Shown: positions 53,840 to 64,000 of the stretch, one piece after another
Position numbering within the stretch: the stretch's first letter is position 1
Layout: the number at the start of each line of letters is the position of its first letter
DNA from: Locusta migratoria
Taxonomy: Eukaryota > Arthropoda > Insecta > Orthoptera > Acrididae
Reading direction: 5' to 3'
DNA: 64,000 nucleotides
Assembly (NCBI GenBank): GCA_026315105.1
Contig: CM048744.1
Coordinates: 363,631,168 to 363,695,167, forward strand
The notes under the pieces: model-generated
Told to the model about the DNA's origin: nothing
Database searches by the model: none
What the model saw: the letters and a program-made list of their open reading frames with translations, nothing else
Position numbers and translations under genes: made by a program

Positions 53840-55425
53840 GCGAAGGAAATGGTAGTTCAGAGTGATTGCAAGAGAGTGGGAGATACGATGGAAGAAGAGG
53901 CAGAGCGACTGGCTTCTAACAACCGGAAAAGGAAGCTTGAGTGGTGGACATATGAATACGAGAATGCAGTCGAGACCAGGAGGAAAGCATGGATGAATTG
54001 GCTATCCTGTAGAAAGCAAGCAGACTGGTCGAATTTTAAGAATGCGAGAAAAATTGCTAGTAAGACAATCCGAAATGCCAAGAGAAGTAGATGGAATGAG
54101 AACCTTGAAGAAGCAAACACAGCCTTTAAGAAACACAAATCACGAGTCTTTTTCAGAGAAATGAAGAGCAGAATTAAAGGCTTCGAAGCAAGAGAACAAT
54201 TTGTAATAGGAGAAGATGGCTCAATAAAGATTGGCGAGAAAGAGGTGTGCGAAGAAATGGCTGGGTATTTTAGGGATTTGCTGAATGCCGAAGTGCCTTC
54301 AGTAAAGTGGACACACTTATGCTCTAGAGACTAAAGTCAAGATAGTTTAGATAATACACTCGCCAGAGCAGAGGTAACAGAAGCAATTAAAAACCTCAAA
54401 AACAACAAAGCATTAGGAAATGATGGTATCTGTGCTGAAGAGATCGAATGGGGTGGGCCTGAAGTAGAAAGATGTATGTACAAAATAATAACAGATATCG
54501 GGAGAAATAAGAAAATACCCATAGACTGGAAAGAAGCCATTATAATACCACTACACAAGAAATGAGATAAGAGGATACTGGATAACTACAGGGGCATCTC
54601 TCTCTTAAACATAAGTTACAAGATTTTGTCTAAAATCTTACTGAAGAGAGTTGAAGAACTGGGGCCGACAATAGAAGAGTACCAGTGTGGCTTTAGAAAA
54701 GGGAGGAACTGTGCAGAATAGATATTTGGTATCAAAATGATAATAGAACACTGACTCAGGAAAGGGAAAAAGACAATTGTGACTTTTGTGGACTTCAAAA
54801 AGGCCTACGATTCAGTTGACAGGAGTACCCTGCTTGATGTGTTGGAAGACAGAGGACTGGATGCTACAACACATGCAATAATGAAGGAAACGTTGAGCGA
54901 CACTACTGCCAGTGTCAGACATCGCAGTACACTGTCAGACAGTTTCGAAACAAAAACTGGAGACCGACAAGGGGATGGACTGTTACCAATTTTATTTATT
55001 TAACCAGTTCGATGAGGTAGTGAGAGAACGGAGACAACTAAATAGTAATATGAAGATAAAAGGTTTACAAATAGGGTACAAGGTCAAACATAATGCAATT
55101 GTGGACTGCCTGGCATTCGCAGATGACATGGCACTTTTAAATGAAACAGAAGAAGAGGCAAGGACAGCACTAAAATATCTAGCTGAAGTAGCAGAAAAGG
55201 TTGGACTAAAGATTGCATATAATAAAACCAAGACATTGAACTCTGGGTCTGACTGGAAGATAGATGGACAAGTGGTTGAGAAACTCGAGAGTTTTCGTTA
55301 TTTTGGAGAGAAGATGACTGGTGGAATACAGAGCAGCAGTAGCGCAGTAGACAGGGCACAGCTTTTTCAGAAGCTTCGGTACGCAGTAAAAACAAAATAT
55401 GGCAAGAAAAATGCCAAATTGCGAC
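53840..55425 (+). mobile_element. LINE (family E, RTE-like), internal part
   Basis: A decayed LINE covering the region before and including RT. It lacks endonuclease and the 3' end. It abuts the end of family B LINE at 55426. Confidence 0.8.
53849..55425 (+). pseudogene. RTE-like reverse transcriptase, frameshifted
   Basis: The linker at 53849-54334 is charged and helical (TRRKAWMNWLSCRKQADWSN, KNARKIASKTIRNAKRSRWN). RT blocks follow: EAIKNLKNNKALGNDGICAE, IPIDWKEAIIIPLHKK, NYRGISLLNISYKILSKILL, YQCGFRKGRNCAE, TFVDFKKAYDSVDRSTL (first catalytic Asp, about 54783), GDRQGDGLLPILF and CLAFADDMALL (catalytic Asp pair, about 55110). It ends in EKVGLKIAYNKTKT and FRYFGEKMTGG. In-frame stops near 54340, 54560, 54720 and 55000 inactivate it. 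Confidence 0.85.
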
Positions 55426-57874
55426 ACTACACAGCAACTGTACCACTACTAGGAATTTCCTTTCCTATTCCACTCCCAAATGGAAAAAAAAGAATGTCTA
55501 TATGACTCCGTACGAGCCCTAATTTCTCTTATCTTGTCTTTGTGACCTTTCGCGAAATGTAAGTAGGCGGCAGCAAGATCGTACTACACTCAGCTTCAAA
55601 TTTCGACCCTCCAAATTTATTTAACAGAAATTCACGAAAAGAACGTCGTCTTTCTTCCAGTGATCCCCAATTGACTTGCCGGAGCATTTCCGTGACACTC
55701 GCGCATTGGTCGAACTGATCTGCTGCGGGTCCCAAACACTTGAGCAATACTCAAGACGTGGTCGTACAAGTGTTTTATACGCGGTCTCCTTTACAGGTGA
55801 AGTACATTTCCCAAAATTCTCCCAATAAAGCGAAGTCGGCTGTCCGCCTTACTCACAACTGTCCTTACATGTTCGTTCCATTTCATATCGCTCTGCGATG
55901 TTACGCCTAGATTTTGAACGACGCGACAGCATCAAGAAGCTCACTACTAATGCTGTATTCGAACATTATAGGATTGTTTTTTCTTCTCATGCGCATCACC
56001 TTACATTTTTCTACATTGAAAGCTAGCTGCCATTCTTCGCACCAACTAGAAATTTTGTGTAAGTCATCAAAAAATGTTCAAATGTTTGTCAAGCTTATGG
56101 GACTTAACTACGGGGTCATCAGTCCCTAAACTTACAAACTACTTATGAACTACTTACGAACTAGGACGGCACAAATATCCATGCCCGAGGGGGGATTCGA
56201 ACCCCCGACCGTAGTGGCCGTGCTGACCGTGACTGGAGCGCCTCAGTCACCTCGGCCACCGCGGCCGGCTGTAAGTCATCCTGTATGCTATTACTGTCAG
56301 TTACAGATGACACCCTCCCATACACCACAGCATCATCAGCAAACAGCCGCAAATTACAACTTACTCTGTCCATCAGATCATTTATATAGATAGAAAATAA
56401 TAGCGGTCCTATCACACTCCCCTGAGGCACGCCTGACGATACACTCGTCTCTGATGAACACTCGTTCTATTACTTAGGAAGTCTTCCAGCCAGTCACAAA
56501 TCTGTGAACCTATTCCATAAGCTCGTATCTTCGTTAGCAGTCTGCAGTGTGGCACCGCGTTCAACGCCTTTTTGAAGTCGAGAAAAACACAATCCGCCTG
56601 TTGCCCTTCATCCATGGCTCGCAAGATGTCATGTGAGAAAAGAGCAGGCTGAGTTTCACATGAACGATGTTTCCTAAACCCGTGCTGATTGATGGAAAGA
56701 AGCTTTTCCGTTTCAAGGAAATTTACTATATTCGAACTGAGGATATGCTCCAAAATTCCACACGAAACTGATGTCAACGATATTGGCCTGTAATTGTGGG
56801 GGTGAGTTCTCTTTCCTTTCTTATAAACGGGAGTCACCTGCGCTTTTTTCCAATCACTAGGAACATTGCGCTGAAGTAGAGATTCGCGATAGATGCAAGC
56901 TAAGTAGGGGGCCAATGCCGCAGAATAGTCTTTGTAAAACCGATCTGGTATTCCATCCGGACCAGCAGACTTTTTCATATTTAGCTCTCTCAGCTGCTTC
57001 TCTACACCGGAAATACCTATTGCTATGTCCCCCATTTCGGAATTAGTACATTGATCAAATGGTGGTACATTTGTGCGGTCCTCCTGCGTGAAAGATTTCT
57101 TAAAGGTTAAATTTAGAACTACAGCCTTCCGTTTGATTTCTTCTATTACTGCCCCGGAATGATCAACGAGTGACTGGACAGTGGGCTTTTGACCCGCTTA
57201 TCGATTTTACATAGGACCAGAATTTTTTCGGGTTCTCGGAAAGATCTTTTGCTAAGGTATGGCTGTGATAATTATTGTATGCTTCGCGCATCGATCTCTT
57301 TATAGATGCACGAATCTCTACTAACTTTTGCCTGTCATCATTTGCGTGTTCGAGAGTGCAACAGCCTTTGCTTTCTCAGCAGCTTTCTAACATTATTATT
57401 ATACCACGGTCGATCTTTTCCATCCTTAATCATCTTTACTGGCACATATTTCTCTAACCCTTTATTAACATTGCACTTAAATTTAGTCCACAATTCTTCT
57501 ACATCCATAGTCCCGGAATTAAACGATGCCCATTCATTTTGTTTATGGGCTCTTGCCACCAAAAGCACACTCCTAGCCTTCTTGATTGGTTTATGAACTT
57601 TGGTCACCATCGACGCTATGACGATATCATTATCACTAATTCCTGTCTCTACATCGATATCGTTAATAAGGTAGGGCCTGTTCGTGGCTATAAGGTCTAG
57701 AATATTTACATTGCGCGTGGATTGCCGGTTTAACTGCTCAAGACAGTTTTCGGAGAATGTGGTAGAAAGTAGCTCGCAAAACTGCTTGTCTGTACCGCCT
57801 GAAATGTAACTAACGAGGTCCCAATCTATACTCGTAAGGTTGAAGTCTCCTCCGACTAATATTACATGGCCCGG
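55426..57874 (-). mobile_element. CR1-like LINE (family B), 3' part, split by a SINE
   Basis: Minus-strand continuation of the element whose 5' part lies at 62091-63850. It covers most of the endonuclease (57874-57338), the linker, RT (57035-56280) and the C-terminus (about 56057-55426). The family A LINE at 57875-62090 separates it from its front. A SINE at 56069-56269 interrupts it after the catalytic motif. Confidence 0.9.
55426..57874 (-). pseudogene. Family B endonuclease-reverse transcriptase, disrupted
   Basis: PGHVILVGGDFNLTSIDWDL, NVNILDLIATNRPYLI and VETGISDNDIVIA (SDH block changed) form the endonuclease. RT: LNMKKSAGPDGIPDRFY, VPSDWKKAQVTPVYKKGKRT, NYRPISLTSVSCGILEHIL, INQHGFRKHRSCETQPAL, DCVFLDFKKALNAVPH (the Asp of KAFD has become Asn) and MPQGSVIGPLLFSIYINDL. 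The catalytic FADDAVVYGR is intact. The SINE follows at QDDL. The C-terminus beyond it has RLEYCSSVWDPQQ and the degraded tail. Frameshifts near 57100-57338 separate endonuclease and RT. Confidence 0.88.
56069..56269 (-). repeat. tRNA-derived SINE, family 1, with 11-bp target duplication
   Basis: Minus-strand copy in the family B reverse transcriptase. Exact repeats TGTAAGTCATC at 56058-56068 and 56270-56280. Confidence 0.95.
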
Positions 57875-57941
57875 ATCTACATCTACATAGATACTCTGCA
57901 AATCACATTTAAGTGCCTGGCAGATGGTTCATTAACCACTT

Positions 57942-60772
57942 TCATAACTTTTCTCTACCGTTCCATTCTATAATAGCGCGCGGGAAGAAAGAACACCTAA
58001 ATCGTTCAGTTTTCGATCTGATTTCTCTTATTTTATTAGGATGGTCATGTCTCCCTAAGTAGGTGGGTGCTAGCAAAATATTTTCACATTCATAAGTAAA
58101 AGTCGGTGATTGAAACTTCGTAAACAGAACACGCCGCAATGAATAACGTCTTTCTTTTAATGATTTCCATCCCAATTCGTGCAACATTTCCGTGACGCTT
58201 TACCCCCCGTAACGTGATAAAACAAAACGAGCTGCCCTTCTCTGAACCTTCTCAATATCTTCCGTCAGTCCCACCTGCTGAGGGTCCCACAAGGGGCAAC
58301 AGTACTCCAGGAGAGGACGCAAAAGTGTGATGTAGGCAGTCTCTTTGGTGAAGCTGGTGCATCTTCGAAGCGTTCTGCCAATGAAACGTAACCTTTGATT
58401 CGCCTTCCCCACAATATTTTCTATGTGTTCTCTCCAGTCAAAGTTGTTCGTAATTGTAATTCCTAGGTATTTGGTAGAATTTACGACCTTAAGGTTTGAC
58501 TGATTTATTGCGTAATTGAAGTTCAGCGGATTTATTTTGGTGGTCATGTGTATTACTTCACACTTTTCTTTATTTAGTGTCAATTGCCAATTTTCGCACC
58601 ATGCAGAAATTTTGTCTAAATCGCTTTGCAGTTGCTTTTGATCCTCTGTTGACTTCACTAACCGATAAACGACAGCATCATTCGCGAACCATCTAAGGGA
58701 GCTATTCAGATTGTCTCCTAAATCGTTTATAAACACGAGGAAGAGTAGGGGACCTATAACGCTTTCCTGTGGAACGCCAGATATCACTTCTGTTTTACTC
58801 GATGACTTACCGTCAGTTACAACGAACTGTGTCCTTTCTGATAGAAAATCGTGAATCCAAACGCACAATTTGGAAGATATTCCATAAGCACGCAATTTCA
58901 TTAGAAGCCGCTTGTGGGGTACAGTATCAAAATCCAGAAATATGGAATCGATTTGAGATCCCTTGTCGATGGCACTTATCACTTCATGTGAATAAAGGGC
59001 AAGCTGTGTTACGCAAGAGCGATACTTTCTGAATCCGTGTTGACTATTGTTTAATAGGTCGTTCTCTTCGAGATAGTTCATAATATTTGAACAAAGTATA
59101 TGTTCCAGAAACCTACTGCAAATCGACGTCAATGAGATTGGCTTGAAATTTTGGGGATCACTCCTATTGCCTTTCTTGAATATTGGAGTAACTTGGGCAA
59201 CTTTCCAGTCTTTGGGTACGGATCTTTCGCTGAGTTATCGGTTGTAAATTATAGCTAAGTACAGAGCTATTGCATCAGCATACTCTGAGAGGAATCTAGT
59301 TGGTATACAATCTGGCCCGGAAGATTTGTTTTTGTTTAGTGACTTAAGTTGTTTTACTACTCCAGGAACATCTACTTCTAAGTTTCGCATGCTGGCAGCT
59401 GTTCTTGGATTGAATACTGGAGTGTTCACTTCGTCTTCATTGGTGAACAAATTTCGGAAAGCTGTGTTTAGTAATTCTGCCTTAGCAGTACTGTCGTCGG
59501 TAGTATTACCATTGCTATCGCGTAGTGAAGGTATAGTTTGTGTTTTGCCGCTAGTGTACTTCACATACGACCAGAATTTCTTTGGATTTTCTACAAGATT
59601 ACGAAACAGGAATTCGTTGTGGTAACTACTATAGGCTTCTCGCATTGAAGTCCGCGCTAGGTTGCGAGTTTCAGTAAAAGATTGCTAGTCTTGTGGATTC
59701 TGTGTCTTTTTTAATTTTGCATGCGTTTTTCTTTGTTTCTACAACATGATCTGACCTGTTTTGTGTACCACGGGGGTCAGCCCCCTCTTTTATTAATTTA
59801 TTTGGTACAAATCTCTCGATTGCTACTGATATTATGTCTTTCAAAGTAAGCCACAACTGATCTACACTCGCATTTTTAGTTTTGAAGGACTGGAGATTAT
59901 CACTCAGGAAAGCGTGAAGCGAATTTTTATCTGCTTTATTGAATAGATATATTTTTCGTTTATTTTTGGTGCATTTGGGAATTTCGATATTCAGTCTCGC
60001 TACTACAACTCGATGTTCGCTAATCCCTGTATTTGTTTTGATGCTCTTTACTATCTCCGGATTATTTGTTGCTAGGAGATCAAGGGTATTTTTGCAACCA
60101 CTTACTATTCTAGTGGGTTCATGAACTAACTGTTCGAAGTAGTTTTCAGAAAAAGCATTCAGAACTAGTTCGGACGATGTTTTATATTTGCCGCCGGTTT
60201 TGAATACGTAATTATGCCAACATATCGAGGGTAAATTAAAGTCGCCACCGATTATAACAATATGCTTCGGATACCTATTTGAAATATGATTCAAGCTTTC
60301 TTTGAACATTTCTGCAACCGCATCGTCTGAGTCAGGGGGCCGATAAAAAGATCCAATTATTAACTTATTCCGCTTGTCAGGTATAACCTCTACCCAGACC
60401 AACTCACAGGAAGTATCTGTCTCAATTTCGCTGCAGGATAAACCGTTTGTAACAGCAATAAACACGCCACCCCCTGTTTTATTTATTCTATCCTTTCTGA
60501 AGACCATTTGGCCCTTCGAAAAAAATTTCGGCCGAATTTATCTCAGGCGTCAGCCAGCTTTCAGAACCTATAACGATTTGTGCCTCAGTACTTTCTATCA
60601 GAGCTTGGAGCTCTGGAACTTTCCCAATACAGCTACGACAATTTACAACTGTTATACTAATGGTTTCTAGATCTGCTTTCTTCCTGTGTCTGACCTGCCC
60701 CCTTTGAGAATGAAACCCATTTTGTGTATTCCCGAGGCCCCCTAATCTAAAAAACCGCCCAGTCCACGCCAC
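57942..60772 (-). pseudogene. Family A ORF2 (endonuclease-reverse transcriptase), broken
   Basis: The start at 60772 overlaps the end of ORF1 by about 30 nt in another frame. Endonuclease: VVNCRSCIGKVPELQALIES, IVIGSESWLTPEINSAEIFF, IGGDFNLPSICWHN, NTGISEHRVVVARLN. RT: NKNKSSGPDCIPTRFLSEYA, QHGFRKYRSCVTQLALYSHE, and SIFLDFDTVPHKRLL, which lacks the RKAF present in the plus-strand copy. The catalytic pair reads RWFANDAVVY instead of FADD. C-terminus SLWDPxQVGL, KVQRRAARFVL, SFFPRAI. Frameshifts at about 60500, 59670, 59240 and 58195. It cannot be active. Confidence 0.92.
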
Positions 60773-61701
60773 ACACCCCCCGCTACCCGTGTAGCCGCTT
60801 CCTGTGTATAGTGGACTCCTGACCTATTTAGCGGAACCCGAAAACCCACCACCCTTTGGCGCAAGTCGAGGAATCTGCAGCCCACATGATCGCAGAACCG
60901 TCTGAGCCTCTGATTCAGACCCTCCACTCGGCTCTGAACCAAAGGTCCGCAGTCAGTCCTGTCGACAATGCTGCAGATGGTGAGCTCCGCTTTCATCTTG
61001 CAAGCAAGACTGGCAGTCTTTACCAGTTCTGATAGCCGCTCAAAACCAGAGAGGATCTTTTCCGATCCAAAGTGACACACATCATTTGTCCCGACATAAG
61101 CCACCACCTGCAGCTGGCTGCACCGTGTGCTCTTCATTGCATCCGGAAGGACCCGTTCCACATCCGGAATGACTCCCCCCGATATACACACGGAGTGCAC
61201 ATTGGAATTCTTCCCCTCCCTAGTAGCCATTTTCCTAACGTTGGAGTTCCCAACTACCAACAAACCCACCCTCTGTGAGTGCCCGGATCTTGAAGGCAAA
61301 GGGGCGAGTACAGGACAAGCGACACCATCTGCGTCAGGAACATTACCTGCCACAGACCGTGCCTCGAATCTGTTGGCAAGACTAACCAGGGAGGCTTCCA
61401 CTTCGGTCCCCCGGAAAGTCTTACGCCGCCTGACACGCGCTGAGGGGACCTCCCAATCCACCACGGATTGGGGGGCTACCTCCTCGCGGGCAGTGAGCGT
61501 GCTGGCCACAGCCGCAGGCCGACCGGAGGGCACAACAGACGCACAGGGCGTCTGCTGCACCCCCGCGAGCGGCCCACAACAGCGGCGCCCACCCACCGCA
61601 GTCTCAAACGTTGCCAGCGAAGCCAACGCCGCCTGAAGCTGCGAGCGAAGAGTCATCAACTCTGCCTCAATCCGTTCGCAGCAGTCACAGTTCCTAGCCA
61701 T
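60742..61701 (-). CDS. Family A ORF1 protein: zinc/coiled-coil N-terminus, SGNH-hydrolase-like domain
   Basis: An intact 319-codon frame. The N-terminus NCDCCERIEAELMTLRSQLQ (residues 4-23) has a CxCC group and a coiled coil to about 33. A variable Ala/Arg-rich segment follows. From about residue 145 the SGNH-hydrolase blocks appear: VVGNSNVRK (151-157, nucleophile-type Ser at 153), AYVGTNDVCH (201-210, Asn 206) and LNRSGVHYTQEA (291-302, His 297). Such ORF1 proteins in CR1-group LINEs are thought to bind RNA or membranes; the esterase role is unproven. The start Met lies close to the 5' region. ORF2 overlaps the end. Confidence 0.88.
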   Translation of the reverse strand: MARNCDCCERIEAELMTLRSQLQAALASLATFETAVGGRRCCGPLAGVQQTPCASVVPSGRPAAVASTLTAREEVAPQSVVDWEVPSARVRRRKTFRGTEVEASLVSLANRFEARSVAGNVPDADGVACPVLAPLPSRSGHSQRVGLLVVGNSNVRKMATREGKNSNVHSVCISGGVIPDVERVLPDAMKSTRCSQLQVVAYVGTNDVCHFGSEKILSGFERLSELVKTASLACKMKAELTICSIVDRTDCGPLVQSRVEGLNQRLRRFCDHVGCRFLDLRQRVVGFRVPLNRSGVHYTQEAATRVAGGVWRGLGGFLD

Positions 61702-62090
61702 TCTAAAAACCTATGTTTCTCCCAAGTATGTACGTCTGAGGACACAAAAGTTTGATAAACAGTGAGCTTTGAAAAATATAAACCTAACGGTGAACTGTTT
61801 ATTAACGGCGAATCTGAAAAATATATGCGCGAGCTAATAAATAAAAAAATTAACAACTGAACTGACAACTAAACGCGATTCTTAATAAATAAAAACGCGA
61901 GCACACTAAAGTATAAAGAGCTGCAAAAGAAAGCACACACGAAATGAAAATAAGTCGCTTCTATTAAGAAGCCGTTTACCGTACAATGTAGAGCTGCTGC
62001 TGGTCACGTATGCACTGGCCGGCGGTAACTGAGCAACTGAAGTGTAGGACTACCAACCGCGAGTACGATCAAAACAAAACAGAAGCAGCG

Positions 62091-62583
62091 ATACCTATGC
62101 ACTATCTGGTGTAGACTTTCTTTGAATGATTCTAAAATTGCTATAGCAGCACTGGGGGGCCGGTAAAATCACCCAACAATTAACTTCTTTTAGACCTGTT
62201 ATACGTGCCCAGATAACTTCACAGTTACTTTCAACCTCAATCTCAGTAGAAACAATATATTTGTCCACAGCGATGAACACTCCTCCTCCAGTTGTATCCT
62301 ATCTATCTTTCCGATATACATTCCATGCTTCGTTAAATATTTCTGAAATTGCCACATCATGATTTAGCCAGCTTTCGGTGCCTAAAACTATCTGAGCGCA
62401 ATAACTTCCATGCAGTGCGGCAAATTCGGAAACTTTGTTTCTAATACTCTGTAAGTTCGCGGCAAATATTTTGATGTTCGAATTTTTGTTCCGGACATGG
62501 CCTGAATTCACTGTTTGAATGCTGACAGGCGAGTGCTCATCAGAGTTAGCGCCTAGCCTAAAAAAAACCCATGTGCACTCCAT
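62091..62583 (-). pseudogene. Family B ORF2 start (endonuclease front)
   Basis: 62583-62299 encodes NIKIFAANLQSIRNKVSEFA (endonuclease first strand, catalytic Asn region), IVLGTESWLNHDVAISEIF and YRKDR. 62280-62095 continues FIAVDKYIVSTEIEVESNCE. It then breaks at the family A insertion. Confidence 0.82.
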
Positions 62584-63344
62584 AAGTACTCTGCTACCCG
62601 AATAGCCGCTTCCTTAGTGTAGTGCACCCCTGATCTATCTAGGGGCACCCTGCAATTCCCCACCCTGGGAACAATGCTACAAATTGACAGCTCTGCTTGC
62701 ACCCCGAGTGCGAAGGCAGCAGCCTTCAGCAATTCCGCCAGCCGCTCGTAGGACCTGTGGATGTCCTCAGAACCCAAGCGACAAGCGTCATTAGTGCCGA
62801 CGTGAGCTACAACTTGCAGTCGACTGCACCCCGCACCGTCGATAGCCGCCGGCAAGGCCGTCTCCACATCTCGGATGAGGCCCCCCGTTAGACACACCGA
62901 GTGCACGTTGGAATTCTTTCCGGATCTCGGCGCTATCTGCCTAAGGGGCTCCTAACATTGGAGCTCCCAATAACTAATAATCCCCTCCCCACGTGCACAG
63001 GCTCGGACCCTGCTGAAGGAGTGGCCACACGTTCACTCACAGGACGAACGGGCACGGACGGACGTCCAGTCTGCACATTGGCCTTCCACCTCGAGCGATG
63101 CGAACGCCGTACAACCCGCCGCTCACCTTGCGGAGAAGGCGGCTCGACGACGTCCAGTACACCTGAAGGTGCCTCGGTAGCAGGGACAGAGAGCGAAGCA
63201 TGAGACACCTGAGGTGTCCCACTCGACGCACCCCGAGATAGCAGCCTGAAGAAGGCTGACCGTAGCCAACAGCACGCTCAGCTGTTCGCGAACTGCGGCC
63301 AACTCCTCCTGCGTCCGCATACAGCAGGCACACATCCTATCCAT
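62553..63344 (-). pseudogene. Family B ORF1 protein (SGNH-like), frameshifted
   Basis: N-terminus MDRMCACCMRTQEELAAVRE with CxC-type cysteines and a coiled coil, then EPVHVGRGLLVIGSSNVRSP (block I, GSSN), and after a frame change HVGTNDACRLGSEDI (GTND block) and LDRSGVHYTKEAAIRVA (GVHYT block). The architecture equals that of family A ORF1, with about half the residues shared in the blocks. Breaks lie near 63125 and 62935. Confidence 0.82.
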
Positions 63345-63850
63345 CCTATCGATACAATTAACTGCAGAAAGTAGAAAACTAAATAATCAACTCTTAAGTA
63401 GCCTAGTACTCTAATAAAGGCGGCTGGCTGCTGACTGAACTTTGGTCAGTGGTAACTACACTGTCAAATCAACAAAACTGATTCCGGCAGTTTTCAAAAT
63501 AAACAAGAATATCTGTGGAATCAAACGCGCGGGAATATGAGCTTAGCGCTGTTTACGATGTAGCACTGGTGGCAGCTGGCACTGGACTGACTGATAAGGA
63601 GCTTTAGTAATGGTCTCTGACTTGTTTTGAAATACACCAGTCAAAGACAAAGACTAAACACAACGGTATTTATCAAATACGATAGAATAAACTATTAAAA
63701 CAGTAGAACAAACGAAATCTGCCAAGTACGCGGGAATAAACCTCTTAAAACAGAAGTACTACGAAAATGAACTAGACTGGCAAATTAAATTGGACACAAA
63801 TTAAATTAAGATATCTGGATACACAGAACACGAGAGGAACTATACGAAAA

Positions 63851-64000
63851 TTTTGAACCTATATCGAGCGAGATACGGAAAAGAGGTTACGATTTGTTGG
63901 ACACATCATGAGGATGGACGATGAGAGGTTGACTAAGAAGATATGGAATGCAACATGTCTTACGGCGAACAACTGGGTGAAGGAAGTGAGAGATGACTGG
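63851..64000 (+). mobile_element. LINE C-terminal fragment, running off the window
   Basis: Plus-strand reading EKRLRFVGHIMRMDDERLTK and NNWVKEVRDDW matches the basic C-terminal region (RLRFVGHIMRM) that follows the polymerase in RTE-like LINEs. Its upstream part is absent and it continues beyond 64000. Confidence 0.65.

Larger units (their letters stand above)
57875..62090 (-). mobile_element. CR1-like LINE (family A), full length, nested in family B
   Basis: About 4.2 kb on the minus strand: 5' region 62090-61702, ORF1 61701-60742, ORF2 60772-57942 (frame-broken), 3' tail CTACATCTACATAGATACTC at the left edge. It splits the family B endonuclease: B reads GHVILVGGDFN just left of 57875 and the preceding endonuclease sequence just right of 62090. 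So A is younger than B. Confidence 0.92.
62091..63850 (-). mobile_element. CR1-like LINE (family B), 5' part
   Basis: Minus-strand 5' part: 5' region about 63850-63345, ORF1 63344-62553 (frame-broken), ORF2 start 62583-62091. It is cut off at 62090 by the family A insertion and continues at 57874. Confidence 0.88.

Noticed and set aside
61127..61636. 169-codon plus-strand ORF opposite the family A ORF1
   Set aside because: Antisense to an intact SGNH-type ORF1 with clear motifs; no independent motif.
1..64000. CRISPR arrays, operons, bacterial promoters or ribosome-binding sites
   Set aside because: No regularly spaced direct repeats, no runs of co-directional intact genes; the content is eukaryotic retroelements and transposons.

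Overview
This window reads as repeat-dense non-coding DNA from a large insect genome. I infer an orthopteran, probably a Schistocerca-like grasshopper. The basis is one abundant tRNA-derived SINE family (13 copies or fragments), two or three further tRNA-derived SINE types, RTE- and CR1-type LINEs, Tc1/mariner transposons and Penelope-like elements, in an AT-rich background with long poly-T tracts. There are no bacterial-style operons and no long intact host open reading frame. No host gene can be named. The only candidate host signals are two CpG-rich islands (about 29650-30030 and 50490-51090); the second has a short ORF ending at a good splice donor.

Layout. 190-2975: a Tc1-like transposon broken by a CR1-like LINE fragment and two SINEs. 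2976-4775: mostly anonymous, with a foldback repeat and a SINE. 4776-6700: reversed RTE LINE fragment split by a ~205-bp repeat. 7037-8010: a hammerhead-motif foldback and a cluster of tRNA-like SINE pieces. 8840-10690: gag/protease remnant of an LTR retrotransposon. 12350-13620: ORF1 and the start of ORF2 of a LINE. 14312-20490: two reversed RTE copies, one carrying a nested Penelope-like element with a 15-bp target duplication, the other with its middle inverted. 21640-22665: Tc1-like element split by a SINE. 24000-25290: CR1-like LINE. 27075-29370: Tc1-like element containing an RTE 3' end and a probable solo LTR. 30283-32090: CR1-like 3' end, two opposed Tc1 fragments and a mariner fragment. 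33840-36420: decayed, nearly complete Penelope-like element (reverse transcriptase plus GIY-YIG endonuclease). 39114-42376: full-length RTE retrotransposon with a 10-bp target duplication and one frameshift. 42721-45840: CR1-like LINE joined head-to-head to a SINE tail. 46440-53250: transposase remnant, SINEs, the CpG island and a possible TIR element. 53610-55425: mariner scrap and another LINE. 55426-63850: a CR1-like LINE (B) split by a full-length CR1-like LINE (A) and by a SINE. 63855-64000: the C-terminal end of another LINE.

How the parts work together. Autonomous RTE, CR1-like, Penelope-like and Tc1 elements supply reverse transcriptase, endonuclease or transposase, and the SINEs presumably borrow LINE machinery. 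Nesting gives a relative age order: the Tc1 shells are oldest, LINEs and Penelope-like elements intermediate, and SINEs often last. The most interesting signal is a recurring hammerhead-ribozyme-like motif. It occurs at Penelope-like termini and in two foldback structures lacking any coding sequence.
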